A stretch of DNA of 37,950 nucleotides from contig JAFIFL010000010.1 of NCBI GenBank assembly GCA_020832055.1, positions 1 to 37,950 on the forward strand, written 5' to 3'. Positions 8,550 through 17,502 of this stretch are shown piece by piece. A program made the position numbers and the translations under genes. Position 1 is the stretch's first letter; the number at the start of each line of letters is the position of its first letter. The DNA is from Gammaproteobacteria bacterium (GTDB taxonomy: Bacteria > Pseudomonadota > Gammaproteobacteria > Pseudomonadales > Azotimanducaceae). The notes beneath the pieces are model-generated. The model saw nothing but the letters and a program-made list of their open reading frames with translations. It had not been told where the DNA came from and did no database searches.

Positions 8550-9815
8550 ATGACCCCCTTGAGCCGACGCAATGGCCACCTCCACTTCGAGGAGGTGGCA
8601 CTGACCGCCCTGGCCGAGCGCCACGGGACACCTTTGTACGTCTATTCAGCCGGCGCCATCGAGGCACGTTACCGCGCCTTCGCGGCAGCCTTCCGCAGCC
8701 ACCCCCACCGGGTCTGCTATGCAGTGAAGGCCAATTCGAATCTGGCTGTCCTGCAGCTCCTGGCACAGCTCGGCGCGGGCTTCGACATCGTCTCCGGCGG
8801 CGAGCTCGAACGGGTCCTGCTCGCCGGGGGCGACCCCGCGGGCATCGTCTTCTCCGGCGTGGGCAAGACCGTAGCCGAGATGGAGCGAGCGCTCGAGGTG
8901 GGCGTGGCCTGTTTCAACGTGGAGTCGAAGGCCGAACTTCTGCGCCTGGAAGCGGTGGCCAAACGCCTTGGCGTGGTGGCGCCGGTATCGCTGCGGGTCA
9001 ACCCGGATGTCGACGCCGCGACCCATCCCTATATCTCCACAGGCCTGAAAGAGAACAAGTTCGGCGTGTCCATCAGCGATGCTGCTGCGCTCTACCGCTA
9101 CGCGGCTGACGCCCAGGCGCTGGCGGTGACCGGAGTGGACTGCCACATCGGCTCTCAGCTCACCACGCTGGAGCCCTTCGTCGATGCCCTCGACCGGGTC
9201 CTGGCGCTGGTGGAGGCGCTGAACCGGGACGGCATCGAGCTTGCCCACATCGATCTCGGCGGTGGCCTCGGCGTCCGCTACCAGGACGAAACACCTCCGG
9301 GCATCGACGCCTACGCCACGGCCATTCTCGAGCGCCTGGGCCATCGACGCGAGGCCCTGATGTTCGAACCCGGGCGCTGGCTGGTAGGTGAAGCCGGCGT
9401 CTTCCTGACCCGAGTGGAGTACGTGAAGGAGAACGAGGGCCGGCACTTCCTCGTGGTGGACGGCGCCATGAACGACCTGCTGCGGCCGGCCCTGTACGGC
9501 TCCTTCCACGGCATCGAGCCTGTCTTCGACCGTCCCGGTACGCCCGCCGTCGAAGTGGACGTGGTCGGGCCGGTGTGCGAGTCCTCGGACTTTCTCGGCA
9601 AGAACCGCATGCTGGCGGCAGCGGCCGGCGACCTGCTGGCTGTGACGACCGCCGGGGCCTACGGCTTCGGTATGGCCTCGAACTACAATTCCCGCAACCG
9701 CGCTGCCGAAGTGCTGGTGCGCGGCGAGCAGGATTTCCTGGTCCGGCGCCGCGAGACCACAGCCGACCAGCTCGCGTTCGAGCAGCTCCTGCCGCCGCTG
9801 CCCGTCAGCGATTGA
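8550..9815 (+). CDS. lysA: Diaminopimelate decarboxylase
   Basis: Decarboxylates meso-diaminopimelate to lysine using PLP. The 421-residue product has the alanine-racemase-like barrel with YAVKANSN (Lys60 as the PLP Schiff-base residue). It also shows the glycine-rich phosphate loop DLGGGLGV, the MFEPGRWLV segment, and VCESSDFLG carrying the active-site cysteine contributed across the dimer. The YGFGMASNYN motif is near the end. The ATG at 8550 is two bases after the lptM stop. It is followed after 13 bases by dapF, whose product makes its substrate. Confidence 0.96.
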   Translation: MTPLSRRNGHLHFEEVALTALAERHGTPLYVYSAGAIEARYRAFAAAFRSHPHRVCYAVKANSNLAVLQLLAQLGAGFDIVSGGELERVLLAGGDPAGIVFSGVGKTVAEMERALEVGVACFNVESKAELLRLEAVAKRLGVVAPVSLRVNPDVDAATHPYISTGLKENKFGVSISDAAALYRYAADAQALAVTGVDCHIGSQLTTLEPFVDALDRVLALVEALNRDGIELAHIDLGGGLGVRYQDETPPGIDAYATAILERLGHRREALMFEPGRWLVGEAGVFLTRVEYVKENEGRHFLVVDGAMNDLLRPALYGSFHGIEPVFDRPGTPAVEVDVVGPVCESSDFLGKNRMLAAAAGDLLAVTTAGAYGFGMASNYNSRNRAAEVLVRGEQDFLVRRRETTADQLAFEQLLPPLPVSD

Positions 9816-9828
9816 GGATGGTTCAGCC

Positions 9829-10671
9829 ATGCAGCTCGAATTCACCAAGATGCACGGTCTCGGCAACGACTTCGTCATCATCGATCTGATCACCCAGACT
9901 GCCATGCTGACGGCAGCGGACATTGCGCGCCTTGGCGACCGCCATACCGGCATCGGCTTCGATCAGCTGCTGGCGGTCGAACCCCCCGAAATTCCCGAGG
10001 CGGACTTCCGCTACCGCATCTTCAACGCGGACGGCAGCGAGGCCGAGCAGTGCGGCAATGGCGCGCGCTGCTTCACGCGTTTCGTCCACGACCGCAAGCT
10101 GGCCGTCAAACCCGACATCACCCTGCAGACCAACACCGGCAGCATCGTCTGCCATCTGCGGGAGAACGGTCAGGTGGAAGTGGACATGGGCGAGCCGAGC
10201 TTCGACCCGACGAGCCTGCCCTGCGTTGCCGATGACGAGTGCGAGGTCGATGGCGACACCGCCCGGGTCAGGATCGACGGCGAGACGCTTCAGCTTGCGC
10301 TGGTGTCCATGGGCAACCCTCATGCGATCCTGTTCGTGGACGACATCTTCACCGCGGGGGTCGAACGCATCGGCCCCGCAGTCCAGGCACTCGCGGCTTT
10401 TCCCAAGGGCGTCAATGTAGGTTTCTGTCAGGTGGTAGATCGTGGCTTCCTGCGCCTGCGCGTCTTCGAACGCGGCGCCGGCGAGACCCGGGCCTGCGGC
10501 AGCGGGGCCTGTGCCGCCGTGGCGGCCGCCCACCGGCGCGACCTCGTGGACGAGCGGGTGAAGGTCTCCCTGCCCGGAGGCAAGTTGCGGCTGTCCTGGC
10601 AGGGCCCGGATCATCACATTATGATGCTGGGACCCGCAGAGGTGGTCTTCGAAGGTCGGATCGAGCTATGA
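9829..10671 (+). CDS. dapF: Diaminopimelate epimerase
   Basis: Cofactor-independent epimerase converting LL- to meso-diaminopimelate for lysine and peptidoglycan. The 280-residue product begins with the family motif FTKMHGLGNDFV. It has the two catalytic cysteines: Cys75 in NADGSEAEQCGNGAR and Cys223 in ERGAGETRACGSGA. It overlaps the DUF484 gene by four bases (ATGA). Confidence 0.97.
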   Translation: MQLEFTKMHGLGNDFVIIDLITQTAMLTAADIARLGDRHTGIGFDQLLAVEPPEIPEADFRYRIFNADGSEAEQCGNGARCFTRFVHDRKLAVKPDITLQTNTGSIVCHLRENGQVEVDMGEPSFDPTSLPCVADDECEVDGDTARVRIDGETLQLALVSMGNPHAILFVDDIFTAGVERIGPAVQALAAFPKGVNVGFCQVVDRGFLRLRVFERGAGETRACGSGACAAVAAAHRRDLVDERVKVSLPGGKLRLSWQGPDHHIMMLGPAEVVFEGRIEL

Positions 10672-11429
10672 GCGACAAGCCCCTGCCCAGGGTGGCCTCC
10701 AATGCCGATGCCTCCCTGAGCACCGACGACGTGGCAACCTATCTGCGCGATCACCCCGACTTCTTCGTCGGACGTGACGCGCTGTTGAGTGAGCTGCTCC
10801 TGCCCCATGGCAGCTCGGGTTCCGTCTCTCTCGTCGAGCGGCAGCTCAGGGTGCTGCGGGAACGCAACCAGAGCATGCGTCGCCGGCTCAACGAGATGGT
10901 GCGGACAGCAAGGCTGAACCATCGACTGTTCGAACGCACCCTCGAACTCACCCTGCGCCTGATGGAAACCGCAGGCACCGAAGCCCGGCTCCGACGCCTC
11001 GAAGAAGGGCTGTCCAGCGGCTTCGATCTCGACGCCGTGGCCATGCACGGCATCGAACGGGATGGCTTCCCCCCCGCCCTGCACCGGGCCGTCGCCGTCA
11101 CCGCCGAAGCTCAGGCCCAGCCCACCGTCGGTCACCTGCTGCGTCCCGGCCGCATCGTCTGCGGTCTGCTGCGGGCGCCGGAATTGACCTTTCTCTTCGC
11201 CGGTCATGAAAGCGAGGTCGCTTCCGCCGCCGTGATGCCGGTGGAGGTTCCAGGCGGCGTGCTGCTGCTGGCCCTCGGCAGCCGCGACCCGAATCACTTC
11301 ACGCCGGACATGGGCACGATGTTCGTCCGGTTCCTCGGCGACGCCATCGCCCGCATGCTGGTGCATGAGGCGCTGCCCGCCGGCGGCTCCCCTGCCGAGG
11401 GCGGGGCCGGCGCCACCGGAACCGCGTGA
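10668..11429 (+). CDS. DUF484 family protein (GAF-like)
   Basis: A 253-residue cytoplasmic protein of the DUF484 family, normally encoded between dapF and xerC. Its function is not established. The N-terminus has the typical VATYLRDHPDFF and SLVERQLRVLRERN segments, a short helical/coiled stretch, then a GAF-like domain ending in LALGSRDPNHFTPDMGTMFVRFL. The start ATG overlaps the dapF stop and its stop overlaps the GTG of xerC, so the three are translationally coupled. The last 15 residues are a Gly/Ala/Pro-rich tail. Confidence 0.9.
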   Translation: MSDKPLPRVASNADASLSTDDVATYLRDHPDFFVGRDALLSELLLPHGSSGSVSLVERQLRVLRERNQSMRRRLNEMVRTARLNHRLFERTLELTLRLMETAGTEARLRRLEEGLSSGFDLDAVAMHGIERDGFPPALHRAVAVTAEAQAQPTVGHLLRPGRIVCGLLRAPELTFLFAGHESEVASAAVMPVEVPGGVLLLALGSRDPNHFTPDMGTMFVRFLGDAIARMLVHEALPAGGSPAEGGAGATGTA

Positions 11430-12409
11430 GCCGGACAGAAGATCCTGCACCGCCAGCTGGAGCGAACCAGCAGGCCCTCGCTGCTTTCCTGCTCTATCTC
11501 GAACGCGAGCGTCAGCTTTCCCCCCACACCGTCAGCGCCTACCAAAGGGATCTCGAGCGTTTTCTGGCCCACCTGGCCCGGCGCGATGGGCAGCGGTCTC
11601 TCGACGCCGTCGACGTCCACGAAGTCCGCAGCTTCGTCGCCGCCGAGCATCAGCGCGGGCTCGACGGACGCTCCATTCGTCGCGCGCTGTCCGCCCTGCG
11701 GGCCCTGTTCGACCATCTTGCCCGGACAACTGGCATACGCCGCAATCCGGCCAAGGGCATTCCTGCGCCGAAGGCGGCCCGGCGCCTGCCGCGGACCCTC
11801 GACACCGACCAGGTCGGGCATCTACTCGGCGCCGGGGCGAGCGAGGGTCAGGACGACTTTCTCAGCCGAAGGGATCAGGCCTGCTTCGAACTGATCTACT
11901 CCAGCGGCCTGCGCCTCGCCGAACTCGTTGGGCTGGATGTCGGCGACGTCGACCTCGACGACGCTCTGGTGACCGTGACCGGCAAGGGGCGCAAGACCCG
12001 CGTCGTACCGGTGGGGCGACAGGCACGGGCAGCCATCCGCGCCTGGCTGCCCCACCGCGCGAGCGTGATGCCGCCCGGCAGCGAAGCCGAAGGTGGCGGA
12101 CCGCTGTTCGTGTCCCGCCAGGGCCGACGCATTGGCCCCCGCAGCATCCAGCAGAGGCTGCACCGGCGGGGACTTGCGCGGCAGATCGACGGCCGCGTGC
12201 ACCCGCATGCCCTTAGGCATTCCTTCGCCAGTCATCTGCTCGAGTCTTCCGGCGATCTGCGTGCAGTGCAGGAACTGCTCGGACATGCCGACATCTCCAC
12301 CACCCAGATCTACACCCATCTCGATTTCCAGCATCTTGCCGAGGTTTACGACCGCAGCCATCCCCGCGCCCAGCGCAGGAAACAGGAAAAGGACGATACG
12401 CTTGACTGA
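11426..12409 (+). CDS. xerC: Tyrosine recombinase XerC
   Basis: Site-specific recombinase acting with XerD at dif to resolve chromosome dimers. The 327-residue product has an N-terminal SAM-like core-binding domain (about 15-105) and a C-terminal catalytic domain. The catalytic set is visible: Arg163 in SSGLRLAEL, Lys187 in TGKGRK, His261 and Arg264 in HPHALRHSFA, His287 in LLGHADISTTQ and nucleophile Tyr296 in IYTH. The GTG start overlaps the DUF484 stop. The dapF-DUF484-xerC-HAD context separates it from XerD. Confidence 0.94.
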   Translation: MSRTEDPAPPAGANQQALAAFLLYLERERQLSPHTVSAYQRDLERFLAHLARRDGQRSLDAVDVHEVRSFVAAEHQRGLDGRSIRRALSALRALFDHLARTTGIRRNPAKGIPAPKAARRLPRTLDTDQVGHLLGAGASEGQDDFLSRRDQACFELIYSSGLRLAELVGLDVGDVDLDDALVTVTGKGRKTRVVPVGRQARAAIRAWLPHRASVMPPGSEAEGGGPLFVSRQGRRIGPRSIQQRLHRRGLARQIDGRVHPHALRHSFASHLLESSGDLRAVQELLGHADISTTQIYTHLDFQHLAEVYDRSHPRAQRRKQEKDDTLD

Positions 12410-13100
12410 CAGTTCTGCACGGATCCGCCTGATCACCTTCGACCTCGACGATACCCTCTGGCCCGTCGGGCCCGTCATCATCCGCGCCGAACACCGCATG
12501 CGGGACTTCCTCGATACCCACGCGCCCGAAGTGAACCGGCGCTTCGATCGCGACGCCCTGAACGCATTGCGCGAGGACATTCTCTCGAAGCAGCCCGAAT
12601 TACTGCACGACATCTCCGGCCTGCGACACCGGATCGTTGAAGCCACCCTCGAAGCCTGTGGCTATGCCGACGCGCCGGGGCTCGCTGCTGGCGCCTTCGC
12701 CGCCTTCATCGACGCCCGCCATGACATCGAGTATTTCGAGGACGCGCTGGACACCTTGGAGCACCTGAGTCGCCGCTATACCCTGGGCGCCCTGTCCAAC
12801 GGCAATGCCAGCGTGGCCCGTCTCGGTCTCGATCGCTACTTCGCTTTTCACCTGAGCGCCGAGGGCGTCGGTCGCCGAAAACCCCATCCAGCGATGTTCG
12901 AACGGGCACTGCAGGAGGCAGGTGTCGGCTCCGAAGCTGCCGTGCACGTGGGCGACCACGCGGAAGACGACATTCGTGGCGCGCATCAGGTCGGCATGGG
13001 CACGGTGTGGGTCAACCGCAGCGGGACGCCCTGGGAACTCGACGATCTCGTTCCGACCTGGGAGATCTGCGATCTCAAGCAACTTGCCGAGTTGTTCTGA
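12402..13100 (+). CDS. HAD-superfamily hydrolase (YigB-like)
   Basis: A 232-residue phosphatase of the HAD superfamily, in the position of E. coli yigB, whose product dephosphorylates FMN precursors in riboflavin synthesis. The substrate here is inferred. HAD motifs are in order: FDLDDTLW (motif I), LSNGN (motif II), GRRKPHPAMF with the motif III lysine, and HVGDHAEDDIRGA (motif IV). I choose a TTG start at 12402, preceded by AAAAGGAC and overlapping the end of xerC by 8 bases. The track ORF runs far back through xerC in another frame. Confidence 0.85.
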   Translation: MTDSSARIRLITFDLDDTLWPVGPVIIRAEHRMRDFLDTHAPEVNRRFDRDALNALREDILSKQPELLHDISGLRHRIVEATLEACGYADAPGLAAGAFAAFIDARHDIEYFEDALDTLEHLSRRYTLGALSNGNASVARLGLDRYFAFHLSAEGVGRRKPHPAMFERALQEAGVGSEAAVHVGDHAEDDIRGAHQVGMGTVWVNRSGTPWELDDLVPTWEICDLKQLAELF

Positions 13101-13192
13101 AGCCGGATGCCGGCCATCGGGATGCCATTGGCCATCCCGTGCGGGAAACGGTACGGTCAGGCTCCAGCCTCGACGCGCATTGCAGGACGCCT

Positions 13193-13846
13193 ATGAATCT
13201 CATCGCATTCGTGGCGGGAAAATTGACCCGGGAACTGTACGGGTGGAGCAAGGCGCCGCGTCAGCACAAAGCCCAGCGAGCCTTCGCCGAGCTTCGACTC
13301 GGTCCCGGCGACATCGCCATCGACTGCGGGGCCAACGTCGGCGACGTCACGCTGGCGATGGCGTCCGGGGGTGCAACCGTGCATGCCTTCGAGCCTTTTC
13401 CGGAGGCCTTTGCCGTCCTCGCGCGACGAACCCGGGATCTGCCGAATGTGCACTGCCATCAACGTGCCGTGGCCGATCGTTCCGGCAGCACCCGACTGTT
13501 CCTGCATCGCCACCGCAGCGACGATCCATTGAAGCATGCCTCCGGATCATCGCTTCTGGCCACGAAGCACAACCTCGATCCGTCCCGTTTCATCGACGTG
13601 GAAATGGTGGCTCTGACCGATGTGATTCATGATCTCGGAACGGTGAATCTGCTCAAGATAGACGTCGAGGGCTTCGAGATCCGGCTGCTCAACCACCTGC
13701 TCGATACCGGCGCCATCAACGCCATCGACCAGGTGTTCTGCGAGACCCACGAGTTCAAGGTGGCCGGCCTGTACCGCGACCTGAAACGGCTGCGCCAGCG
13801 GCTGAAGGCCGCTGGCATCGACCACGTCAATCTGGATTGGCACTGA
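13193..13846 (+). CDS. FkbM-family methyltransferase
   Basis: SAM-dependent methyltransferase of the FkbM type; substrate unknown, often a sugar or polyketide hydroxyl. The 217-residue product has the SAM loop DCGANVGDVTL, the acidic turn HAFEPFPEAF, and the family segment LLKIDVEGFEIRLLNHL followed by FCETHE. I choose the ATG at 13193, 92 bases after the HAD gene; the longer track ORF starts in the previous gene's 3' end. It has no glycan or polyketide neighbours that would suggest a substrate. Confidence 0.82.
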   Translation: MNLIAFVAGKLTRELYGWSKAPRQHKAQRAFAELRLGPGDIAIDCGANVGDVTLAMASGGATVHAFEPFPEAFAVLARRTRDLPNVHCHQRAVADRSGSTRLFLHRHRSDDPLKHASGSSLLATKHNLDPSRFIDVEMVALTDVIHDLGTVNLLKIDVEGFEIRLLNHLLDTGAINAIDQVFCETHEFKVAGLYRDLKRLRQRLKAAGIDHVNLDWH

Positions 13847-13853
13847 AGCAGTG

Positions 13854-14030
13854 CTATCGGTGCTTGCCACGCTCGGCATCGCCTTCCGGTTCTGACCCAT
13901 CACGACCCGCGAGACTGTCCGCGAAGCGGTGATTGACGTCCCGATGTCCTGCTTCGTCGTCCCGCACCGCCAGGACGACGTCGCGCAGGCGCACCCTCCG
14001 GGAGACGAGGGGGTCCTTGGACGTCGACAT
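13854..14030 (-). pseudogene. C-terminal fragment of an alternative oxidase
   Basis: A 58-codon minus-strand ORF missing from the supplied track. It encodes VRLRDVVLAVRDDEAGHRDVNHRFADSL, the C-terminal segment of AOX proteins. The E-x-x-H pair in DEAGHRD is a diiron-ligand motif. The rest of AOX (about 170-200 residues with the other helices and ligands) is absent from all frames upstream, and the ATG region MSTSKDPLVSRR does not look like AOX. I read it as the surviving 3' end of a deleted gene, lying convergent to fkbM and downstream of thrC. Confidence 0.72.
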
Positions 14031-14080
14031 GGAAGCTCCAGCAATACTCAGCCTCCAGCATACGCAGCACGCAGCGGAAG

Positions 14081-15442
14081 TCAGGTGGTGAGTCCGTGCT
14101 CCCGGATGAACTGCTTCACCGCATCGAGATCGGCCGGCAACTCCACGCTGCGCACGGGTTTACCGATCAGGGCGTCCACGGCCGGATGATGGGCGAGATC
14201 CTCGCCGATGGCATCCTGCACCGCTTCCGGGAACTTCGCCGGATGGGCGGTGGCCAGGCAGATCACCAGCCGGCCTGGCGCCAGAGTCTCCGCCGCAGCC
14301 ACGCCCACGGCCGTGTGGGGATCGAGCAGGTAGCCGTGCTCCTGCCAGGTGTCCCGAATGGTCGCGAGGGTGGTTCGGGTGTCCACTGACCGTGCCCGAA
14401 TGAGAGGATCGAGCGGTCCCTCCGTACGGATCTCGCCCTTGGCCGAGAACTCGGCCATGAGGCTGACGAGGCGGGAGGCATCCTCGCCGCAGTGGTAGTA
14501 GAGAAAGCGCTCGAAGTTACTCGCCACCTGAATGTCCATGGAGGGACTGACGGTCTGGTGCACCTCACCGCGGCGATAGACACCGGTGTTGAAGAACACC
14601 GAGAGGATGTCGTTCTCGTTGGTGGCCAGCAGCAGCCGCTCCACCGGCAGCCCCATCCTCGCGGCCAGCCAGCCGGCGAAGATGTCACCGAAGTTGCCCG
14701 TGGGCACCGAGAAGGTCAGGGGAGCCCGCTGCCGCAACCCGGCATGGAAGTAGTAGACGATCTGGGCCATGACCCGGGCCCAGTTCACCGAATTGACGGC
14801 TCCAAGGCGCATGGATGACTTCAGGTCCAGATCGACGAAGGTGGACTTCATCAGCGCCTGACAGTCGTCAAAGCTGCCGTCGATGGACAGGGCATGGACG
14901 TTGGCATCCGCCACCGTGGTCATCTGCAGTTCCTGCACGCGGCTGGTCCGACCGCGCGGAAACATGATGAAGATGTGGATGTTGTGGTGGCCGCGCACCC
15001 CGGCAATGGCGGCGCTGCCGGTATCGCCGCTGGTGGCGCCGAGAATGTTCATGGACTGACCGCGGGCTTCGAGGATGTACTCGAAGAGATGCCCCAAGAG
15101 CTGCAGCGCCACGTCCTTGAACGCCAGCGTGGGGCCGTGCCAGAGCTCCAGAATCTGCCGCTCCCCCACGTCGACCATGGGCGTCACAGCCGGGTGATCG
15201 AAGCTGGCATAGGCCCGCTCGATCAGGCGTGCGAGATCCTCACGGGGGATGTCATCGCAGAACAGGCTGACGATCTCCAAGGCGAGTTCCTGGAAGGACA
15301 ACGTTCGCCAACGTTCGAGTTCCCCGCGCACGTCGGGAATCGACTCCGGCACCAGCAATCCACCATCCGGCGCCAGACCGGTGAGCACCGCATCCTGAAA
15401 GGACAGCGGCGGAGTCTGACCACGGGTGCTGACGTAACGCAT
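14081..15442 (-). CDS. thrC: Threonine synthase
   Basis: PLP enzyme converting O-phosphohomoserine to threonine. The 453-residue product begins MRYVSTRGQ and has the PLP lysine at residue 109 in LAFKDVALQLLG. It also has GATSGDTGSAAIAG and SFDDCQALMK, and a phosphate-binding SVPTGNFGDIFAG segment. The length fits the longer class of gammaproteobacterial ThrC. The track start at 15499 is upstream of the conserved N-terminus. No attenuator peptide was recognised upstream. Confidence 0.95.
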   Translation of the reverse strand: MRYVSTRGQTPPLSFQDAVLTGLAPDGGLLVPESIPDVRGELERWRTLSFQELALEIVSLFCDDIPREDLARLIERAYASFDHPAVTPMVDVGERQILELWHGPTLAFKDVALQLLGHLFEYILEARGQSMNILGATSGDTGSAAIAGVRGHHNIHIFIMFPRGRTSRVQELQMTTVADANVHALSIDGSFDDCQALMKSTFVDLDLKSSMRLGAVNSVNWARVMAQIVYYFHAGLRQRAPLTFSVPTGNFGDIFAGWLAARMGLPVERLLLATNENDILSVFFNTGVYRRGEVHQTVSPSMDIQVASNFERFLYYHCGEDASRLVSLMAEFSAKGEIRTEGPLDPLIRARSVDTRTTLATIRDTWQEHGYLLDPHTAVGVAAAETLAPGRLVICLATAHPAKFPEAVQDAIGEDLAHHPAVDALIGKPVRSVELPADLDAVKQFIREHGLTT

Positions 15443-15549
15443 GGGGCGACCTTCAACTGAGCGGTTCAGGAACGACCGGTATCGACGGCCGCATGGCAAG
15501 GCGCGGATTCTAACCGACCCGGACAGCGTCGTCTCACGCTGAGCGCAGC

Positions 15550-16155
15550 TCAGTCACCGTCGGCATCCCGGGGCGCCCAATAGGGATACTTGACGCCCGC
15601 TATGCGATGCATCACGAAGGCCTGCAGCACCAGGATCGAGGCCCCCGCCAGCAGCAGCGGCAAATGCCACAGCGATGAGATCAGGCCCATGGACACCAGC
15701 CGCGAGGTGGCTGCGGCCGGCGGATGCGCCGCCCGCAGCCAGACCATCAGGGCACAGGAGAGGCCCATACCCACCGCCGTCGCCGCCACGCGCAGGACAT
15801 CCATGCCTCCTTCGAACGCGGACGGCGCTCCCAGCAGACCGAACATCCACAGACTGGCCCAGCCGGAAAGGACGCCGATGGTATGGCCGAGCAGGACGTT
15901 TCTCGGCGAGGCCGCCGCCACCAGCGGCCGATAGAACAGGATGAATGCACTCGAACCGACCGAGGGGAAGATGAACGGCTCCTGGGTGAGCAGCGCGATG
16001 CCTGCCAGCAGACCGATGCTCAGCGCGCCGTTGAAGCCGCTGATCAGCGCCAGTGCCGTCCGCGGGTGGAGATAGCCCACGAGGCGCTTGAGTCGCAGCC
16101 GCGCCAGCAGGAAGTAGGCGAGGCGACGCCGCGCCCGTTCGTTGCGTCCGACCAT
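15550..16155 (-). CDS. HPP-family integral membrane protein
   Basis: A 201-residue membrane protein of the HPP family, with about four to five hydrophobic helices. It carries the EPFIFPSVGSSAFILF and RAAHPPAAATSRL motifs that name the family. A chloroplast relative has been linked to nitrite transport; no substrate can be assigned here. I choose the ATG at 16155 preceded by a GGGGGTT ribosome site; the track ORF extends further upstream without support. It is co-oriented with thrC. Confidence 0.8.
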   Translation of the reverse strand: MVGRNERARRRLAYFLLARLRLKRLVGYLHPRTALALISGFNGALSIGLLAGIALLTQEPFIFPSVGSSAFILFYRPLVAAASPRNVLLGHTIGVLSGWASLWMFGLLGAPSAFEGGMDVLRVAATAVGMGLSCALMVWLRAAHPPAAATSRLVSMGLISSLWHLPLLLAGASILVLQAFVMHRIAGVKYPYWAPRDADGD

Positions 16156-16272
16156 GAGTAACCCCCGAATCGTGCCGCAGCATAGGGACGGGGAGTCCGG
16201 CCTGACAAGTCGGCTGGCAGCGGCGAGTGATCCTGCAGTTGTGATCGTGACGGCGCGCGGCGCAGTCTCGGG

Positions 16273-16296
16273 GTGGGAGCCGACTCCGCTCCCCAC
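16273..16296. repeat. Isolated GTGGGAGC hairpin
   Basis: GTGGGAGC, a 7-base loop, then GCTCCCCAC, with one unpaired G. The head resembles the REP repeats at 20-195 and 3488-3822 but the tail GATC is missing. It may be a decayed copy or a transcript-end hairpin. It lies in the 359-base gap 16156-16514. Confidence 0.4.
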
Positions 16297-16353
16297 GGCG
16301 AGGGGGAATATCGGGGCTCATGACCGGCGAGGCTCAGCGCCTACCGCGGCGTC

Positions 16354-16505
16354 TTTCGACCCTCGAGACAGGCAGCCCTGGACGCCAGTCGCGCAGTGGT
16401 CTGGGAACTCGACGTCGCCCGTGGTCAGGTGCGCCGCCCTTTCTGCAGAAACCCTTCATGCCCTCGGTCCTGCTGGCCGAGGTGCGGCGCATCCTCGACG
16501 CCTGA
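16354..16505 (+). pseudogene. Collapsed PAS/receiver signalling gene remnant
   Basis: Two plus-strand frames carry pieces of a signalling protein. The frame around 16372 reads AALDASRAVVWELDVARGQV, like the start of a PAS domain. The next frame from about 16437 to the TGA at 16505 reads PFLQKPFMPSVLLAEVRRILDA, the C-terminal end of a receiver domain including the Lys-Pro of the KPF motif. The kinase core and phospho-acceptor part are absent, so a large internal deletion with a frame change is likely. This fills the HPP-hydrolase gap with no intact gene. Confidence 0.55.
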
Positions 16506-16514
16506 ACGCCCGCT

Positions 16515-17390
16515 TCAGGCCAGCACACGCGCCAGGAAACGTTCGATGGCCGCCAGGGCCTCCGGCTCGTCGAGCATGGGCGCATGCCCCACGCGCGGGA
16601 TCTCCACGCTCTCCAGGTCGGGCCGCCGGCGTTGCATTTCCGCCACGGTGGCGGCGGACAGGATGTCCGACAGGGCGCCGCGAATGACCAGCAAGGGCGT
16701 CGTGCCCATGGCGTCGAACACTGCCCACAGGTCCGGCGGGACGCCGCCGGCTTGGCCCGCATGGAACGGCTCGGCGATGGCCGGGTCATAGTCCAGCTCC
16801 AGCATGCCATCATCACGTTCGCGGTAAAGGCGCCGAGCGAAGGCGATCCAGGCGGCCTCGTCATAGTCCGGGAAGGCATCGCCGTTGCTGGCCCGTATGG
16901 CAGCGGCTGCCTCGACCCAATTTGCCACCGGCACGCCCTTGCCGACGTAGCCTGCAATCCGTGCCAGACCGATGGCCTCCACCACAGGACCGATGTCGTT
17001 GATCACCGCGCCACGATAGCGATCCGGTGCCGCCGCCAGCATGAGCATGGACATCAGTCCGCCCATGGAGGTACCGATCAGCACCGGCCTGTCGATGGCC
17101 AGGGCATCGAGCATCCCCAAGGTGTCCTGCACGTAACGCCCGACTTCGTAGTGCGACGGGTCGAGATCACGGTCCGAACGGCCACGGCCCCGCTGCTCGA
17201 TGGCCAGCAGCCGATGGCGGTCACGCAAATGTTCGCAAAGCGTCTCGAAATCAGCCGCATTGCGCGTCAGGCCATGCAGGCAGACCACCGTGGGAGCGCC
17301 TTCGGGACCGGCATAGTCCCGGGCATGGATGCGCAGGCCATCGTCGGTTTCATGAAATCGATCGGTATAGCTCGGCTTTGCTTCAGTCAC
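16515..17390 (-). CDS. Alpha/beta hydrolase
   Basis: A 291-residue cytoplasmic hydrolase of the alpha/beta fold; substrate unknown. It has the oxyanion HGLTRNAADF, nucleophile elbow GTSMGG (Ser108), a probable acid in RGALSDIL, and the C-terminal histidine in VGHAPMLDEPEAL. Chosen start is GTG at 17390 (VTEAKPSYTD), which gives the usual N-terminus; the track ATG adds 48 low-complexity residues. It lies 112 bases downstream of a second hydrolase on the same strand. Confidence 0.82.
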   Translation of the reverse strand: MTEAKPSYTDRFHETDDGLRIHARDYAGPEGAPTVVCLHGLTRNAADFETLCEHLRDRHRLLAIEQRGRGRSDRDLDPSHYEVGRYVQDTLGMLDALAIDRPVLIGTSMGGLMSMLMLAAAPDRYRGAVINDIGPVVEAIGLARIAGYVGKGVPVANWVEAAAAIRASNGDAFPDYDEAAWIAFARRLYRERDDGMLELDYDPAIAEPFHAGQAGGVPPDLWAVFDAMGTTPLLVIRGALSDILSAATVAEMQRRRPDLESVEIPRVGHAPMLDEPEALAAIERFLARVLA

Positions 17391-17502
17391 GTGGGCTGCC
17401 TCCAGTTGGTCTGTTGGTTCGCGCGATGAAATCGCACCAGGAGGGCGGGATGGCGATGCGCCTTGGCGCTGCTCCGGACCTCCCGTGCATCCGGACATCG
17501 CC

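Noticed and set aside
8646-9953. 435-codon minus-strand ORF over lysA
   Set aside because: Mirror frame of lysA; no family features.
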